In this document: positions 10,801 to 18,416 of the stretch, piece after piece
Layout of the letters: each line of letters starts with the position of its first letter
Position numbering within the stretch: the stretch's first letter is position 1
Translations under genes and position numbers: made by a program
The notes under the pieces: generated by a model
Seen by the model: only the letters and a program-made list of their open reading frames with translations
What the model was told of the DNA's origin: nothing
Databases searched by the model: none
NCBI GenBank assembly: GCA_913044165.1
Contig: CAJWMY010000004.1
Coordinates: 1 to 59,721, forward strand
Length of the DNA: 59,721 nucleotides
Reading direction: 5' to 3'
Source: an uncultured Puniceicoccaceae bacterium
GTDB taxonomy: Bacteria; Verrucomicrobiota; Verrucomicrobiia; Opitutales; Coraliomargaritaceae

Positions 10801-11535
10801 TAATGAACCTTGGATCGATGTATCAAATTCACTGAATCTTTTAGCGGATACTGCTAAATCTAAATATTTCGCTTTGTGCTCAAGACGTTGATATCGCAAG
10901 GCCTTACTGGCCTGGCGCTTTAACGAGTTAATTTGACGACTAACTTCTTCAATAACATCAGTTACTCGATTTAAATTAGTATCTACTAAAGCAAGTTTAT
11001 TCAAAGCTTCTTTCCTCTGGCTTTTATACAGAGTAATTCCAGCAGCTTCCTCAAAAATAGTTCTTCTTTCTGATGCATTGGTAGATAAAATTTGATCAAT
11101 CTGACCTTGCAGCATAAATGAATAAGAAACTCTACCCACCCCAGTGTTTGCAAAAAGCCTTTGAATATCTTTCAAGCGAACTATTTTTCCATTTAGATAA
11201 TAATCACTTCCGCCATCGCGAGTAACCCTTCTGGAAATTTCAACTTCGTTAAAAGCTGTTCCTAATTCTTTTTCACAATCAGTAAATGTTAGGATAACTT
11301 CAGCCGTTGGCAGTGCTTTTCGTTTTTCTGTTCCTTCAAAAATTACATCTTGCATTGAAGAACCCCGCAGAGCTTTCGCGCTTTGCTCTCCTAATACCCA
11401 GCGAATGGCATCAACTATATTACTCTTACCGCAACCATTTGGTCCAACTACTGCGGTCATTCCAGGGAATAATTTTAGGACCGTTTTATCAGCGAAACTT
11501 TTAAAACCACGAATTTCAATTTGCTTAAGATACAT
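7828..11535 (-). CDS. smc: Chromosome segregation ATPase SMC
   Basis: SMC compacts and organises the chromosome together with ScpA/ScpB. The 1235 residues have the standard layout: Walker A GPNGCGKS (31-38) in the N-terminal head, two long coiled-coil arms rich in E, K, Q and L, a glycine-containing hinge around residues 500-660, and a C-terminal head with ABC signature LSGGQ (about 1133) and Walker B FCVLDEIDAALDD (about 1160). The start MYLKQIEIRGFKSFADKT is the canonical SMC N-terminus. It is transcribed away from the LOG-family gene; scpA and scpB are not in this window. Confidence 0.98.
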   Translation of the reverse strand: MYLKQIEIRGFKSFADKTVLKLFPGMTAVVGPNGCGKSNIVDAIRWVLGEQSAKALRGSSMQDVIFEGTEKRKALPTAEVILTFTDCEKELGTAFNEVEISRRVTRDGGSDYYLNGKIVRLKDIQRLFANTGVGRVSYSFMLQGQIDQILSTNASERRTIFEEAAGITLYKSQRKEALNKLALVDTNLNRVTDVIEEVSRQINSLKRQASKALRYQRLEHKAKYLDLAVSAKRFSEFDTSIQGSLGRTKVLSEEVKRLSEALNIKGSNLLSKKQKQQTLNETIQLQQQRVYELRSEKENILNQSEIFSVRTTDSLTLIENYKKEISQLEEELSKIIKQAKVEADSKQEQLNLMGDSDLKHQNQENEFTQYQAKLNHLEESLQVSRNESVTIEGTINRMRSDATSLDLEIKTYQVKHGDLTEKLVTCKQELTVYKDTYRSLQLNQNKASENLSNLESKLEVARTNAISKLNKFRELQESYQVADRSIAKKTAQLHVLQNLQAKFEGFAEGAKSILGGKLNEVANESSVSIISKAIQVSKTHTIALQTLLGMAVDALYIGDPKRSLSIINTLNENKFGRVCLQIDAGLPIATNIINLPDGIKSVNSVISISKDALKPTLTQYFDGCYFSESLETFINFWIDNPDFKFTFVATEKGELVDFRGLVYGGSEQGEEATGVLERASELRHLEVSIDEDRKKLNTIRKAFEAVENERNKATAEVDRLREDLAQSNQVIASLNADARAQKEKIDSLVELRKKTEIDRENLEQLHTDLLSRSEKFKFELAEAESNYSNLRGESKNIEREIGDIREAIEKQRDQLAHVRLDLAQKRQRLLSAEENMKRVESNKLSLESKINQRNQDIDLIEAQISEYFKESESAKARADDLDKTTISVVQTLESDKKILRELDALLTTTEESLSGDRKNLAEAERELSQIEVGLVERKTKLEFLKERIETDYQQDLAQINWQQSYWESGNELSIQFSIEGLDDIDLPSKKREIRRDHPSEADLVEMDNLDWLEIGKEVQDCKGRIQSMGPVNVDAIGEYADLKERYEFLKSQSDDLWESKNLLVKSIDEINTTSLTMFKETFDQIRENFIYTYDKLSGGGVSDLDLIDSEDPLESGIEIIARPPGTRLKNVTLLSGGQRTMAAVALLFAIYLVKPSPFCVLDEIDAALDDANIGRFCETLRDFTKKSQFLIITHNKRTISNADTVFGVTMPEKGVSTLISMRFNKNDENQLISLS

Positions 11536-11640
11536 TCTGACTTATTTTCAGGATAATAATAATTAAGAATCAAACGCTTCGGAGGCACCTCGCAATCAAA
11601 AAGACCCACTAATCCATTATTTTTTCACACCATCAATAAC

Positions 11641-12501
11641 ATGAATAAAAATATAGAAGCCCAAACCAGCGATTTAGAGGTATTACCAAAGAAAGCATAT
11701 AAAAACTTAAGCTTTCTAAAAAGTACAAAAGCCCGGATTATCCGAATATTATGTGAGCTAATAGAGCCTAAGGACCGATTTAAAGAAGCCGGAGTAGAAA
11801 ACACTATTGTTTTATTTGGTTCTGCTCGAATACTACCTCCGGATAAGGCAAAAGAAAGATTAAAGCTTATAAAATATAAAATCGATACTAAAGTAATTTC
11901 TTCTACTGATATACCTAAAGAAAAAGAAGAAGCTGAAAGAATTTTAAAAGCCTCAATCTATTATCAAGCAGCTTATGATTTATCAAAGAAACTTACCGAA
12001 TGGTCGTTGTCTCTCAAACCAAAATCAAGACTTCATATCTGCTCAGGTGGAGGCCCTGGTATTATGGAGGCAGCAAACAAAGGAGCCTATGAAGCTAATG
12101 GTAAATCCATTGGTCTAGGAATTAGCCTACCTTTTGAACAAAGTTTGAACCCCTTTATCTCTAAAGAATTAGCTTTTGAGTTTAAATATTTCTTCATTCG
12201 AAAATATTGGTTTGTTTTATTAGCTAAAGCCTTAGTCGCATTTCCTGGGGGATTCGGGACACTAGATGAATTATTTGAAACACTGACTTTGATGCAAACA
12301 GAGAAAATAAGAGGTAAAACCCCTATTATTCTCTTTGGATCAGAATTTTGGAAATCAATTATTAATTGGGATTCCCTAGTAAATTGGGGGATGATATCTA
12401 AAGAAGACTTAGACTTAATCTATATTACAGATTCAGTGGAAGACGCTTTTAATTTTCTTATTACTTCTATCGAGAAAATCAATCAAGAAAAGTTAGTTTG
12501 A
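11641..12501 (+). CDS. LOG-family Rossmann-fold protein (TIGR00730-like)
   Basis: Members of the LOG/YgdH-type family hydrolyse nucleoside monophosphates to base and ribose 5-phosphate; some release cytokinins. The 286-residue protein carries both hallmark motifs: SGGGPGIMEAAN at 135-146 and PGGFGTLDE at 202-209, which hold the phosphate-binding glycines and catalytic Glu. It has about 100 residues before the core domain, making it longer than the 190-residue plant-like LOG proteins. No signal peptide is seen. It converges on kdsD and the two coding ends overlap by 19 bases. The substrate cannot be told from sequence. Confidence 0.88.
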   Translation: MNKNIEAQTSDLEVLPKKAYKNLSFLKSTKARIIRILCELIEPKDRFKEAGVENTIVLFGSARILPPDKAKERLKLIKYKIDTKVISSTDIPKEKEEAERILKASIYYQAAYDLSKKLTEWSLSLKPKSRLHICSGGGPGIMEAANKGAYEANGKSIGLGISLPFEQSLNPFISKELAFEFKYFFIRKYWFVLLAKALVAFPGGFGTLDELFETLTLMQTEKIRGKTPIILFGSEFWKSIINWDSLVNWGMISKEDLDLIYITDSVEDAFNFLITSIEKINQEKLV

Positions 12502-13469
12502 TTAATATCGTGTAAACGAAGCAATCCCAACAAAACTTTATCTTCTTTTCTAACTACAGGCATAACAGAAATTTGTGATGGCCTCTCTTCCATCATGCGT
12601 AAAGCCTCCCTCAAACTAAAATCAGGACCTACTATTAATGGATCGCTATTTAAGCATTCGGTAAGGGTTAAATCTAAAACGGAACCTTCTTGAGTTAATA
12701 GTCTGCGCACATCCCCATCTGTAATAATTCCTAATAAATGATTCGAACTATCAACAACACAAGCAGCCCCCAAGGCAAATTCTGTCATTGATAAAACTGC
12801 GTCTTTTAAAGTCTTATTTTGATCTAAACAAGATATTTGACCGAAGGGATGCATAACATCACTGACCTTAAGCAATAAACTTCGTCCAATTTGGCCTCCC
12901 GGGTGGTAACGAGCAAAGTCTTCGGAAGTAAATCCTTTTGCTTTGAGAACAGCCGAAGCCAAAGCATCTCCTATTGCTAAAGCTACCGTTGCACTAGCAG
13001 TTGGCATAAGATTGAGTGGATCGGCTTCTTTTTCTACACTAGCATCTATAAAAATATCTGCCATCTTAGAAATTGGCGCATCGATTCTGCCGGAAATAGC
13101 TACAACCTTAGAGCCAAACCCTTTAAATACTGGCATCAGGCGTACAAGCTCTTCTGTGCTTCCGCTTTTAGAAAATACAATTGTTATGTCTCCCTCTTTA
13201 TAGATACCCAAATCTCCATGAATTGCTTCACTCGCATGCAAAAAAGTACAATCCACGCCTATACTCATAAAAGTAGTAGATATCTTTCTTGCAATATGCC
13301 CCGATTTTCCAATTCCGCAGAAAATGACCTTACCCTTGGTTTTACTAATCAAGGCTACCGCTTCTTCAAATGTAGGCCCAATTCGCTTAGCAGCAGCCAT
13401 AATTGCATTAGCCTCTACAGCCAAAACAGCTTTCCCAAGTGCTAATAATTCAGTTTCTTTCTTATCCAT
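12483..13469 (-). CDS. kdsD: Arabinose-5-phosphate isomerase (KdsD/KpsF/GutQ family)
   Basis: Interconverts ribulose 5-phosphate and arabinose 5-phosphate, the first committed step to Kdo, the inner sugar of LPS. The 328 residues consist of an N-terminal SIS domain (VIFCGIGKSGHIARK, FLHASEAIHGDLG, VFSKSGSTEE) followed by two CBS domains (VMHPFGQISCL onward, then CLNSDPLIVGPDFSLREAL). The HASEA and HPGG motifs are typical. Its presence implies an LPS-bearing outer membrane. It converges with the LOG gene with overlapping ends and has about 200 bases of non-coding DNA upstream before the COX24-type gene. Confidence 0.95.
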   Translation of the reverse strand: MDKKETELLALGKAVLAVEANAIMAAAKRIGPTFEEAVALISKTKGKVIFCGIGKSGHIARKISTTFMSIGVDCTFLHASEAIHGDLGIYKEGDITIVFSKSGSTEELVRLMPVFKGFGSKVVAISGRIDAPISKMADIFIDASVEKEADPLNLMPTASATVALAIGDALASAVLKAKGFTSEDFARYHPGGQIGRSLLLKVSDVMHPFGQISCLDQNKTLKDAVLSMTEFALGAACVVDSSNHLLGIITDGDVRRLLTQEGSVLDLTLTECLNSDPLIVGPDFSLREALRMMEERPSQISVMPVVRKEDKVLLGLLRLHDINQTNFS

Positions 13470-13673
13470 AATATCATTATATTTACTAATAAGCTCCTAT
13501 TTAAGTAAATTCAAACGACTACAACATAAGATTACAATGAAAATTAAAACTGATTAAAAAATGTCTGATGTGCCAATAAACTAGTTATAGGAAAAACACC
13601 TATGACAGCTTTTACAACCTACGCACAGGGTAAGAGGCCTTTGAGCATTATGAAAGAGCTCAAGAAATATCCT

Positions 13674-13769
13674 TTACCAGGCTTTTTTCTTATGACGATT
13701 GGATTTCAAACGCTTGCGACGCTTGTGCTTATTCATCTTTAATAGACGTTTTTTCTTAAGGTTGCCCAT
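13674..13769 (-). CDS. AURKAIP1/COX24-domain micro-protein (bS22/mS38-like, ribosome-associated)
   Basis: A 31-codon ORF starting with ATG at 13769 and ending with TAA at 13674 encodes an extremely basic peptide (begins [20 protein letters not shown], ends HKKKAW). The pattern KKxRxxKMxKHKRRKRxKxxRHKK is the COX24/AURKAIP1 signature. Known relatives are bS22, a 33-residue protein of mycobacterial small subunits, and mitochondrial mS38, both binding near the decoding site. That is family knowledge; ribosome binding here is inferred. It sits alone between kdsD and an RluA-like gene, with a terminator upstream separating it from the latter. It is short enough to be missed by ordinary gene finding. 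Confidence 0.88.
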   Translation of the reverse strand: MGNLKKKRLLKMNKHKRRKRLKSNRHKKKAW

Positions 13770-13810
13770 ATAAATAAAATTAAAGTTTTTTTTATTAGAT
13801 AAGAGGAGAG

Positions 13811-13848
13811 AAAAAGCCAAATAAAGTAGCTCCTGTAAAGGCTTTTTT
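13811..13848 (-). terminator. Rho-independent terminator after the RluA-like gene
   Basis: An 8-bp inverted repeat (AAAAAGCC at 13811-13818, GGCTTTTT at 13840-13847) encloses a 21-nt loop. It lies 27 bases past the stop of the minus-strand RluA-like gene and before the micro-gene, and the arms supply a T-run in both directions. Confidence 0.55.
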
Positions 13849-13874
13849 TATATTAATTAATAAATTACTATTAA

Positions 13875-14687
13875 TTAAACTAAGCACAAGTATTTGCAAG
13901 CTGCACGAAATGATTTCGATTGAGGAACTATAACCTTGTTAAAGCTCTCTTTACTCACTGGATATTTAAATTCTAAACTACTTAAATGTAAGGCTAGATC
14001 TGTAAAAATAGGAGTTTTAAAGTCTTCTAGCTTTTTTTGCATTCCAATCATCTTAAGGGTTGGAGCTTTAGCCCCACTATAAATAAATTCATTCATTAAT
14101 TTAAGGCCTGAAAGAGCTGCATGAATTCTAATTTGATGCGGCCTAAAAAAATTCACATAAGCCTCCCATAAACCCCAACCATCAAATCCCTGATTTATAC
14201 GTCTAAATCTTGTTTTACTCTGCTTGCCCTTTGATGTAGATGGAATCATTTGGCTCTTATTTCGATGAGGTAATAATGGTATATCTATATCAAATATATC
14301 ATCCATTTGAGTTTTAGTCTGAGCTAGAAAATAAAATTTGAATTTCATCAATCCAGAACCATAAGCATTTCTTAAAATAGCCAAAGATGATTTAGATTTG
14401 GCATAAAGTGCTCCCCCGCTCATCAACACATCCATATAATAAACAGACCCCAATAAGGTTGGTTCCATGCCCATTATTTCTTTCTTACCCTGACCTAATT
14501 GCAAATTCAAGGCATGATCTATATTTGGCATATTTCCATCCCATGGATGTTGTCTAAGAGAGATTCCTGGAGGTTTATTCAAAATAAACCATTCATCGCC
14601 CTCAGAAACTATATTAATTCTAACTGGCTTAACTCCTAACAAAGGCTGTGGAAATCCAATAGATGTTTTTTTTTCTAATTCTCTCAT
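13875..14687 (-). CDS. RluA-family pseudouridine synthase-like protein with degenerate catalytic motif
   Basis: RluA-type enzymes isomerise uridines in rRNA or tRNA. The 270 residues follow that fold: WFILNKPPGISLRQH near residue 33, a catalytic-loop segment, and the C-terminal RPHQIRIHAALSGL. The canonical HRLDxxTSGLLLxAK is altered to YYMDVLMSGGALYAK at 83-97: the catalytic Asp86 remains, but His, Arg and Leu before it are replaced. The usual TGRTHQIR is FRPHQIR. There is no N-terminal S4 domain. Either the enzyme is active with a diverged loop, or it binds RNA without catalysis. It is followed by a terminator and preceded by rpsT. Confidence 0.8.
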   Translation of the reverse strand: MRELEKKTSIGFPQPLLGVKPVRINIVSEGDEWFILNKPPGISLRQHPWDGNMPNIDHALNLQLGQGKKEIMGMEPTLLGSVYYMDVLMSGGALYAKSKSSLAILRNAYGSGLMKFKFYFLAQTKTQMDDIFDIDIPLLPHRNKSQMIPSTSKGKQSKTRFRRINQGFDGWGLWEAYVNFFRPHQIRIHAALSGLKLMNEFIYSGAKAPTLKMIGMQKKLEDFKTPIFTDLALHLSSLEFKYPVSKESFNKVIVPQSKSFRAACKYLCLV

Positions 14688-14770
14688 AAAAAACTTAAAT
14701 CAGACAAGAAAAACCCCTAGATCCACTTCTGCAGAAATAGGGGTAAGTAGTATTTGGGGTAAGAAATTTT

Positions 14771-15025
14771 TTAAGCCATAAGCTTTGCACACTCTGATTT
14801 GTGACGAGCTATTTTGTTTTTATGAACGAGACCACTTTTAGCTGCTTTATCTAAAGTGGATATAAAAAGGCGTGATTTCTCAATAAGAGAGTCTTTATCA
14901 TCGGAATTAGCCGCACTCTTAACTTGTTTGGCTAAAGTCTTTATGCGACTTTTAATTTGCCGATTAGCCAATGTACGTGCCTGGGTCTTGCGAATATATT
15001 TCAGTGCTGATTTAGTGTTAGCCAT
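14771..15025 (-). CDS. rpsT: Ribosomal protein bS20
   Basis: Primary 16S rRNA-binding protein of the small subunit. The 84-residue product is rich in Lys, Arg, Ala and Ser and begins MANTKSALKYIRKTQARTL, the standard S20 start; the frame continues 34 codons upstream, but that extension is not S20-like and runs towards rnpB, so I take the ATG at 15025. Helices with the NRQIKSRIKTLAKQV and LDKAAKSGLVHKNKIARHKS segments match the family. It stands alone, just downstream of the RNase P RNA gene on the same strand. Confidence 0.95.
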   Translation of the reverse strand: MANTKSALKYIRKTQARTLANRQIKSRIKTLAKQVKSAANSDDKDSLIEKSRLFISTLDKAAKSGLVHKNKIARHKSECAKLMA

Positions 15026-15091
15026 ATTTTGTAAAAAAGGAGAAAGATTAAACAAATTTTTATAATTTATGTCAAATATTAAATTCAAGCG

Positions 15092-15490
15092 CTGATTTTG
15101 GCCTGCTGTAAGCCAGATTCTGTCCAACAGCTTAAAGCTGAATGTGCGTTTATTTATCTATGCGGCATACCCAAAATCATAGAGCGAGCCACTCGATTTC
15201 CTATTTTGCCTTGCACCGAGTTGGGTTTTTCTTGCCACCATTGTTACCTTTGGTGCGGTGAGCTCTTACCTCACCTTTTCACCCTTACCTAAATTAAATT
15301 AGGCGGTTTATTTTCTGTGATACTATCCGTCTTTTTACATTAGTTCAAACATTTATGTGCTAACTTATGTTAGCCTACTAAAACATTTACGTAATATAAT
15401 TAGCCCCCACTTTCATAGGGAACTCTGCTCTTCGGTGTCCGGACTTTCCTCTTGTAAATTACAAGCAAACGCCCGCAGACCAAAATCAAC
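15092..15490 (-). ncRNA. rnpB: RNase P RNA, bacterial type A-like
   Basis: The catalytic RNA that trims tRNA 5' ends. Reading the minus strand, the 5' part contains GAGGAAAGTCCGGAC followed by an ACCGAAGAGCAGAGTTCCC segment, and the 3' part contains GACAGAATCTGGCTTACAG; these are the conserved core regions of all bacterial RNase P RNAs. The two ends pair over about 15 bases to form P1 (TTGATTTTGGTCTGC with GCAGGCCAAAATCAG), which sets the approximate limits. Length near 400 nt is normal. The ORF readable across it on the plus strand is spurious. Confidence 0.95.
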
Positions 15491-15629
15491 CACTTAGAAA
15501 GAACAAAAGAAATAATAAAAAGCGAATAGAATTGGGTTTCAGATTGATTGTAAAGCAAATTTTAGTTCTAAATAGTTTAATAAAAGCATATCACTTAATA
15601 AAAAATTTAATAATCATAATACCCTCTAT

Positions 15630-15657
15630 TTGCTTGCTGTAATTTGGATAGTATTAT
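15630..15657 (+). promoter_or_regulatory. Putative sigma-70 promoter for the carbohydrate-binding-like gene
   Basis: TTGCTT (15630-15635), a 16-base spacer and TATTAT (15652-15657) lie 27 bases before the ATG at 15684. Elements match the consensus at four to five of six positions; no experiment supports it. Confidence 0.4.
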
Positions 15658-15683
15658 TTACTTAATCTAGTGATACGGAATAT

Positions 15684-16019
15684 ATGAGCAAAAATACAGA
15701 AGCAAATAAACGCACAGAAAAAGCGGCTAACCACCCCGAAAATGCAGAAAAGTCTTTGATTAAAACAACCATTGCTGCTCGTGTTGATGTCGGATTTGGA
15801 AATAATCTCTATATTCGTGGAGAAGGAGCTGGATTAAGCTGGGATGTAGGCGTTATAATGAATAACTTATCTCCTTATGAGTGGGTATGGGAGACAAAGT
15901 CCGCAAAAAAAAGGATCGAATATAAGTTTTTGATTAATGATGAATTGTGGGAGAATGGTGAAAATCAATCTACAAGTCCAGGGGGAACTTCAATCACAGC
16001 CCCCACTTTCTCTTGGTAA
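15684..16019 (+). CDS. Small E-set/CBM20-48-like protein, function unknown
   Basis: The 111-residue protein has a polar 30-residue N-terminus (MSKNTEANKRTEKAANHPEN) without a signal peptide, then a compact beta-rich domain: ARVDVGFGNNLYIRGEGAGLSWDVGV, a W-rich strand (YEWVWET), EYKFLINDELWENGEN and STSPGGTSITAPTF. The order resembles starch/glycogen-binding CBM20/CBM48 domains (RGxxxxLSW... EYKFxxNDxxW). I infer a cytoplasmic carbohydrate-binding or regulatory role. It is a single-gene unit with its own candidate promoter, diverging from rnpB and converging on the acyltransferase. No glycogen-metabolism gene lies in the window. Confidence 0.75.
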   Translation: MSKNTEANKRTEKAANHPENAEKSLIKTTIAARVDVGFGNNLYIRGEGAGLSWDVGVIMNNLSPYEWVWETKSAKKRIEYKFLINDELWENGENQSTSPGGTSITAPTFSW

Positions 16020-16063
16020 TCAAGCTCTTGGTTAACCTTGAACTTAACTCAAAACCTCTAGCC

Positions 16064-16771
16064 TTAATGGCCTGCCTTTAATCCTGTTATCAGTGACATC
16101 TCTTTTTTAAGGATATTAACAGCCTTCCCCAGGTTTTGCTTAGGAAGCATGGTGCCTGATATAGTTTTTTTGAGGTTAAAAGAATCTGTATTAACTATAG
16201 CATATTTGACATTAACTTTAGAAAAAGGCAATGGAAGAATAAGTTTATCCCAGGTAGGGAATCGAATACTATTATTTGCTTCGAGATGAATTAGATGAAT
16301 AGGTACTTTGTATTTATAAGACAGAAAAACTGCTCCCGGCTTAAATTCATAAATTGGGCCAGTAGGACCGTCTGCAGCATAGCCAACGATATTCTCTTGC
16401 TTAATTGCCTTATGAATTCCCTTGAGTGCTTGCAGGGACTTTTTATTAGCAGATCCCCGGATTGTCTTATATCCTGAGCGTTCTAAAAGAAGAGAAAACC
16501 AATCACCATCCTTGTTAGCACTTACTAAAACCGAGAAACCATCGAATTGCCTCCTGTAGCGAAGCATAATTAAAAAGACTAAAAGTAACCGATTATGCCA
16601 AAATAAAAAAAATCCAATTTTATTTCCATTAATTGACACTTTGGTTAGACCAAAAAAGTTTTGGGCCGATTTGCTCATCTCCAATCTCAATGTCTTTGCT
16701 AAAATTGAAAAAAATATATAAACTATTTCAATAGTAGTTTTTTTAGACCAAGTTAATTTCGTTGAACCCAT
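16064..16771 (-). CDS. DUF374 lysophospholipid acyltransferase-like protein
   Basis: The 235 residues match the DUF374 group of LPLAT acyltransferases, thought to move acyl chains onto membrane lipids or lipid A. Visible features are the FFLFWHNRLLLVF block (the His of the usual active-site motif), SANKDGDWFSLLLERSGYKTIRGSANKKS, and AADGPTGPIYEFKPGAVFLS with the DGPxGP signature. There is a hydrophobic N-terminal segment (IVYIFFSILAK) that may anchor it to the inner membrane. It diverges from glyS across 92 bases. Substrate is unknown; presence with kdsD fits an LPS-type outer membrane. Confidence 0.85.
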   Translation of the reverse strand: MGSTKLTWSKKTTIEIVYIFFSILAKTLRLEMSKSAQNFFGLTKVSINGNKIGFFLFWHNRLLLVFLIMLRYRRQFDGFSVLVSANKDGDWFSLLLERSGYKTIRGSANKKSLQALKGIHKAIKQENIVGYAADGPTGPIYEFKPGAVFLSYKYKVPIHLIHLEANNSIRFPTWDKLILPLPFSKVNVKYAIVNTDSFNLKKTISGTMLPKQNLGKAVNILKKEMSLITGLKAGH

Positions 16772-16863
16772 AGCGTACTTTTATTTATTTATATCTATAA
16801 CAATTATTCAATATTAAATCCTAAACTTGACGGAATCAATGCAAGTAGCAAAGTTGCTTTACT

Positions 16864-18411
16864 ATGACCAAAAACTCTTCTGGTGAAAAAACAAATACCT
16901 TAATGGAATCCATCATCGGGCTCTGTAAACGCAGAGGCTTTATTTTTGCTTCATCAGAAATCTACGGAGGTTACAATGGATTTTTTGACTATGGTCCTAT
17001 AGGAGTAGAGCTACGTAATAATATCAAAAATATTTGGTGGCGCGATATGGTACAAAGGCGTGATGATATTGTCGGATTAGATTCATCAATTATCATGCAC
17101 CCTTCTATTTGGAAAGCATCTGGCCATGTTGATGGATTTTCTGACCCTATGGTTGATTGCAAAGAATCAAAATTACGCTACAGAGCAGACCAATTATTTG
17201 TATATCCAGTTGAATTAAATGGTTCTACTTTGGGGTATATAGCATCAATCGAAGGTAGTGATTTAAATAGTAGAGTAAAACAGGCAAAAAAACTACGCGA
17301 TCTGCTAGATAAAAAACAATCAAAACTTAATGAAAGTCTTTTAGATTCAAATCCTACCGAATTTCCAGAAATTAACACAAAGCAACGCTCTCAAACATTA
17401 GGCCCGGATGCTAGCAAATGTGACACTCTAACTGAACCGAGGGAATTCAAACTTATGTTTGAAACTAAAGTTGGCCCACTAGCCGACCAATCTGCTACTG
17501 CTTATCTCCGACCTGAAACAGCCCAAGGCATCTTTGCAAATTACAAAAATATTGTTGATACAGGAAGAGTAAAGATCCCCTTTGGTATTGCACAAATTGG
17601 TAAAGCTTTTCGAAATGAAATTACTCCCAGAAACTTCATCTTCAGGTCCCGTGAATTTGAGCAAATGGAAATCGAATATTTCATTGATCCCGATGCAGAT
17701 TGGGAAAAACTTCATAGAGAATGGCTAGATACCTGCATCGCTTGGCTTACTTCTATTGGTATTCCTAAAGAAAAGATTTCTGAAGACATTCATTCTAAAG
17801 ATAAATTAGCCTTCTATTCTCAAGCAACAACGGACTTGATGTTTGATTTTCCTCATGGAAAGCAAGAGCTTTGGGGAATCGCTTGCCGAAGTAATTATGA
17901 CTTAAGTCAGCACCAAAATCATTCTGGCAAATCAATGGAAATTTTTGATGAATCAAAAAAAGCTAAATACATTCCCCATGTTATTGAACCCTCACTTGGA
18001 GTAGATCGTACACTCCTTGCTGTATTGACATCTGCCTATGATGAAGATGAAATTCCAAATGACAAAGGGGCTGTTGAAAAGCGTATTGTTCTTAGATTCA
18101 GCCCTAAAATTGCTCCTTACAAGGCCGCCGTATTCCCACTAGTCAAAAATAAACCAGAGCTCGTAGAGATTGCACAAAAGATCTATAAACAATTACAAAA
18201 GCGATGGAATGTATTTTATGATGCCTCAGGAGCGATTGGCCGTCGCTACAGACGCCAAGATGAAATCGGTACACCATACGGAATCACAATTGATTTTGAT
18301 ACGCTTGAAAAGGATGGAAGCGTAACTTTAAGGGATAGGGACACGACCGAGCAAAAAAGAATGAATTTAGAGGAAGTATTTAAATTCTTAGAGCACAAAA
18401 TTGACGGGTAG
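16864..18411 (+). CDS. glyS: Glycine-tRNA ligase, single-chain (alpha2) type
   Basis: Charges tRNA-Gly. This is the eukaryote/Gram-positive-like homodimeric GlyRS, not the alpha2beta2 type (GlyQ/GlyS). The 515 residues show [32 protein letters not shown] at the N-terminus, FETKVGPL...[15 protein letters not shown] (class II motif 2 region preceded by the glycine-binding loop), [25 protein letters not shown], and a motif 3 [17 protein letters not shown], then an anticodon-binding domain ([33 protein letters not shown]). It has its own unit and converges on the PP2C gene with a 5-base gap. Confidence 0.97.
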   Translation: MTKNSSGEKTNTLMESIIGLCKRRGFIFASSEIYGGYNGFFDYGPIGVELRNNIKNIWWRDMVQRRDDIVGLDSSIIMHPSIWKASGHVDGFSDPMVDCKESKLRYRADQLFVYPVELNGSTLGYIASIEGSDLNSRVKQAKKLRDLLDKKQSKLNESLLDSNPTEFPEINTKQRSQTLGPDASKCDTLTEPREFKLMFETKVGPLADQSATAYLRPETAQGIFANYKNIVDTGRVKIPFGIAQIGKAFRNEITPRNFIFRSREFEQMEIEYFIDPDADWEKLHREWLDTCIAWLTSIGIPKEKISEDIHSKDKLAFYSQATTDLMFDFPHGKQELWGIACRSNYDLSQHQNHSGKSMEIFDESKKAKYIPHVIEPSLGVDRTLLAVLTSAYDEDEIPNDKGAVEKRIVLRFSPKIAPYKAAVFPLVKNKPELVEIAQKIYKQLQKRWNVFYDASGAIGRRYRRQDEIGTPYGITIDFDTLEKDGSVTLRDRDTTEQKRMNLEEVFKFLEHKIDG

Positions 18412-18416
18412 TTAGT

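Noticed and set aside
13602-13742. 46-codon plus-strand ORF with a hydrophobic C-terminus
   Set aside because: More than half of it is antisense to the well-supported COX24-type gene, so its frame is explained as a shadow.
15026-15127. N-terminal extension of S20
   Set aside because: The standard MANTKSA start is at 15025; the extra residues have no S20 character and run into rnpB.
15098-15292. 64-codon plus-strand ORF
   Set aside because: Lies entirely in the RNase P RNA gene, whose conserved core motifs explain the sequence.
16772-16863. T-box or other riboswitch ahead of glyS
   Set aside because: The gap is 92 bases, shared by two divergent genes, with no T-box sequence or terminator.
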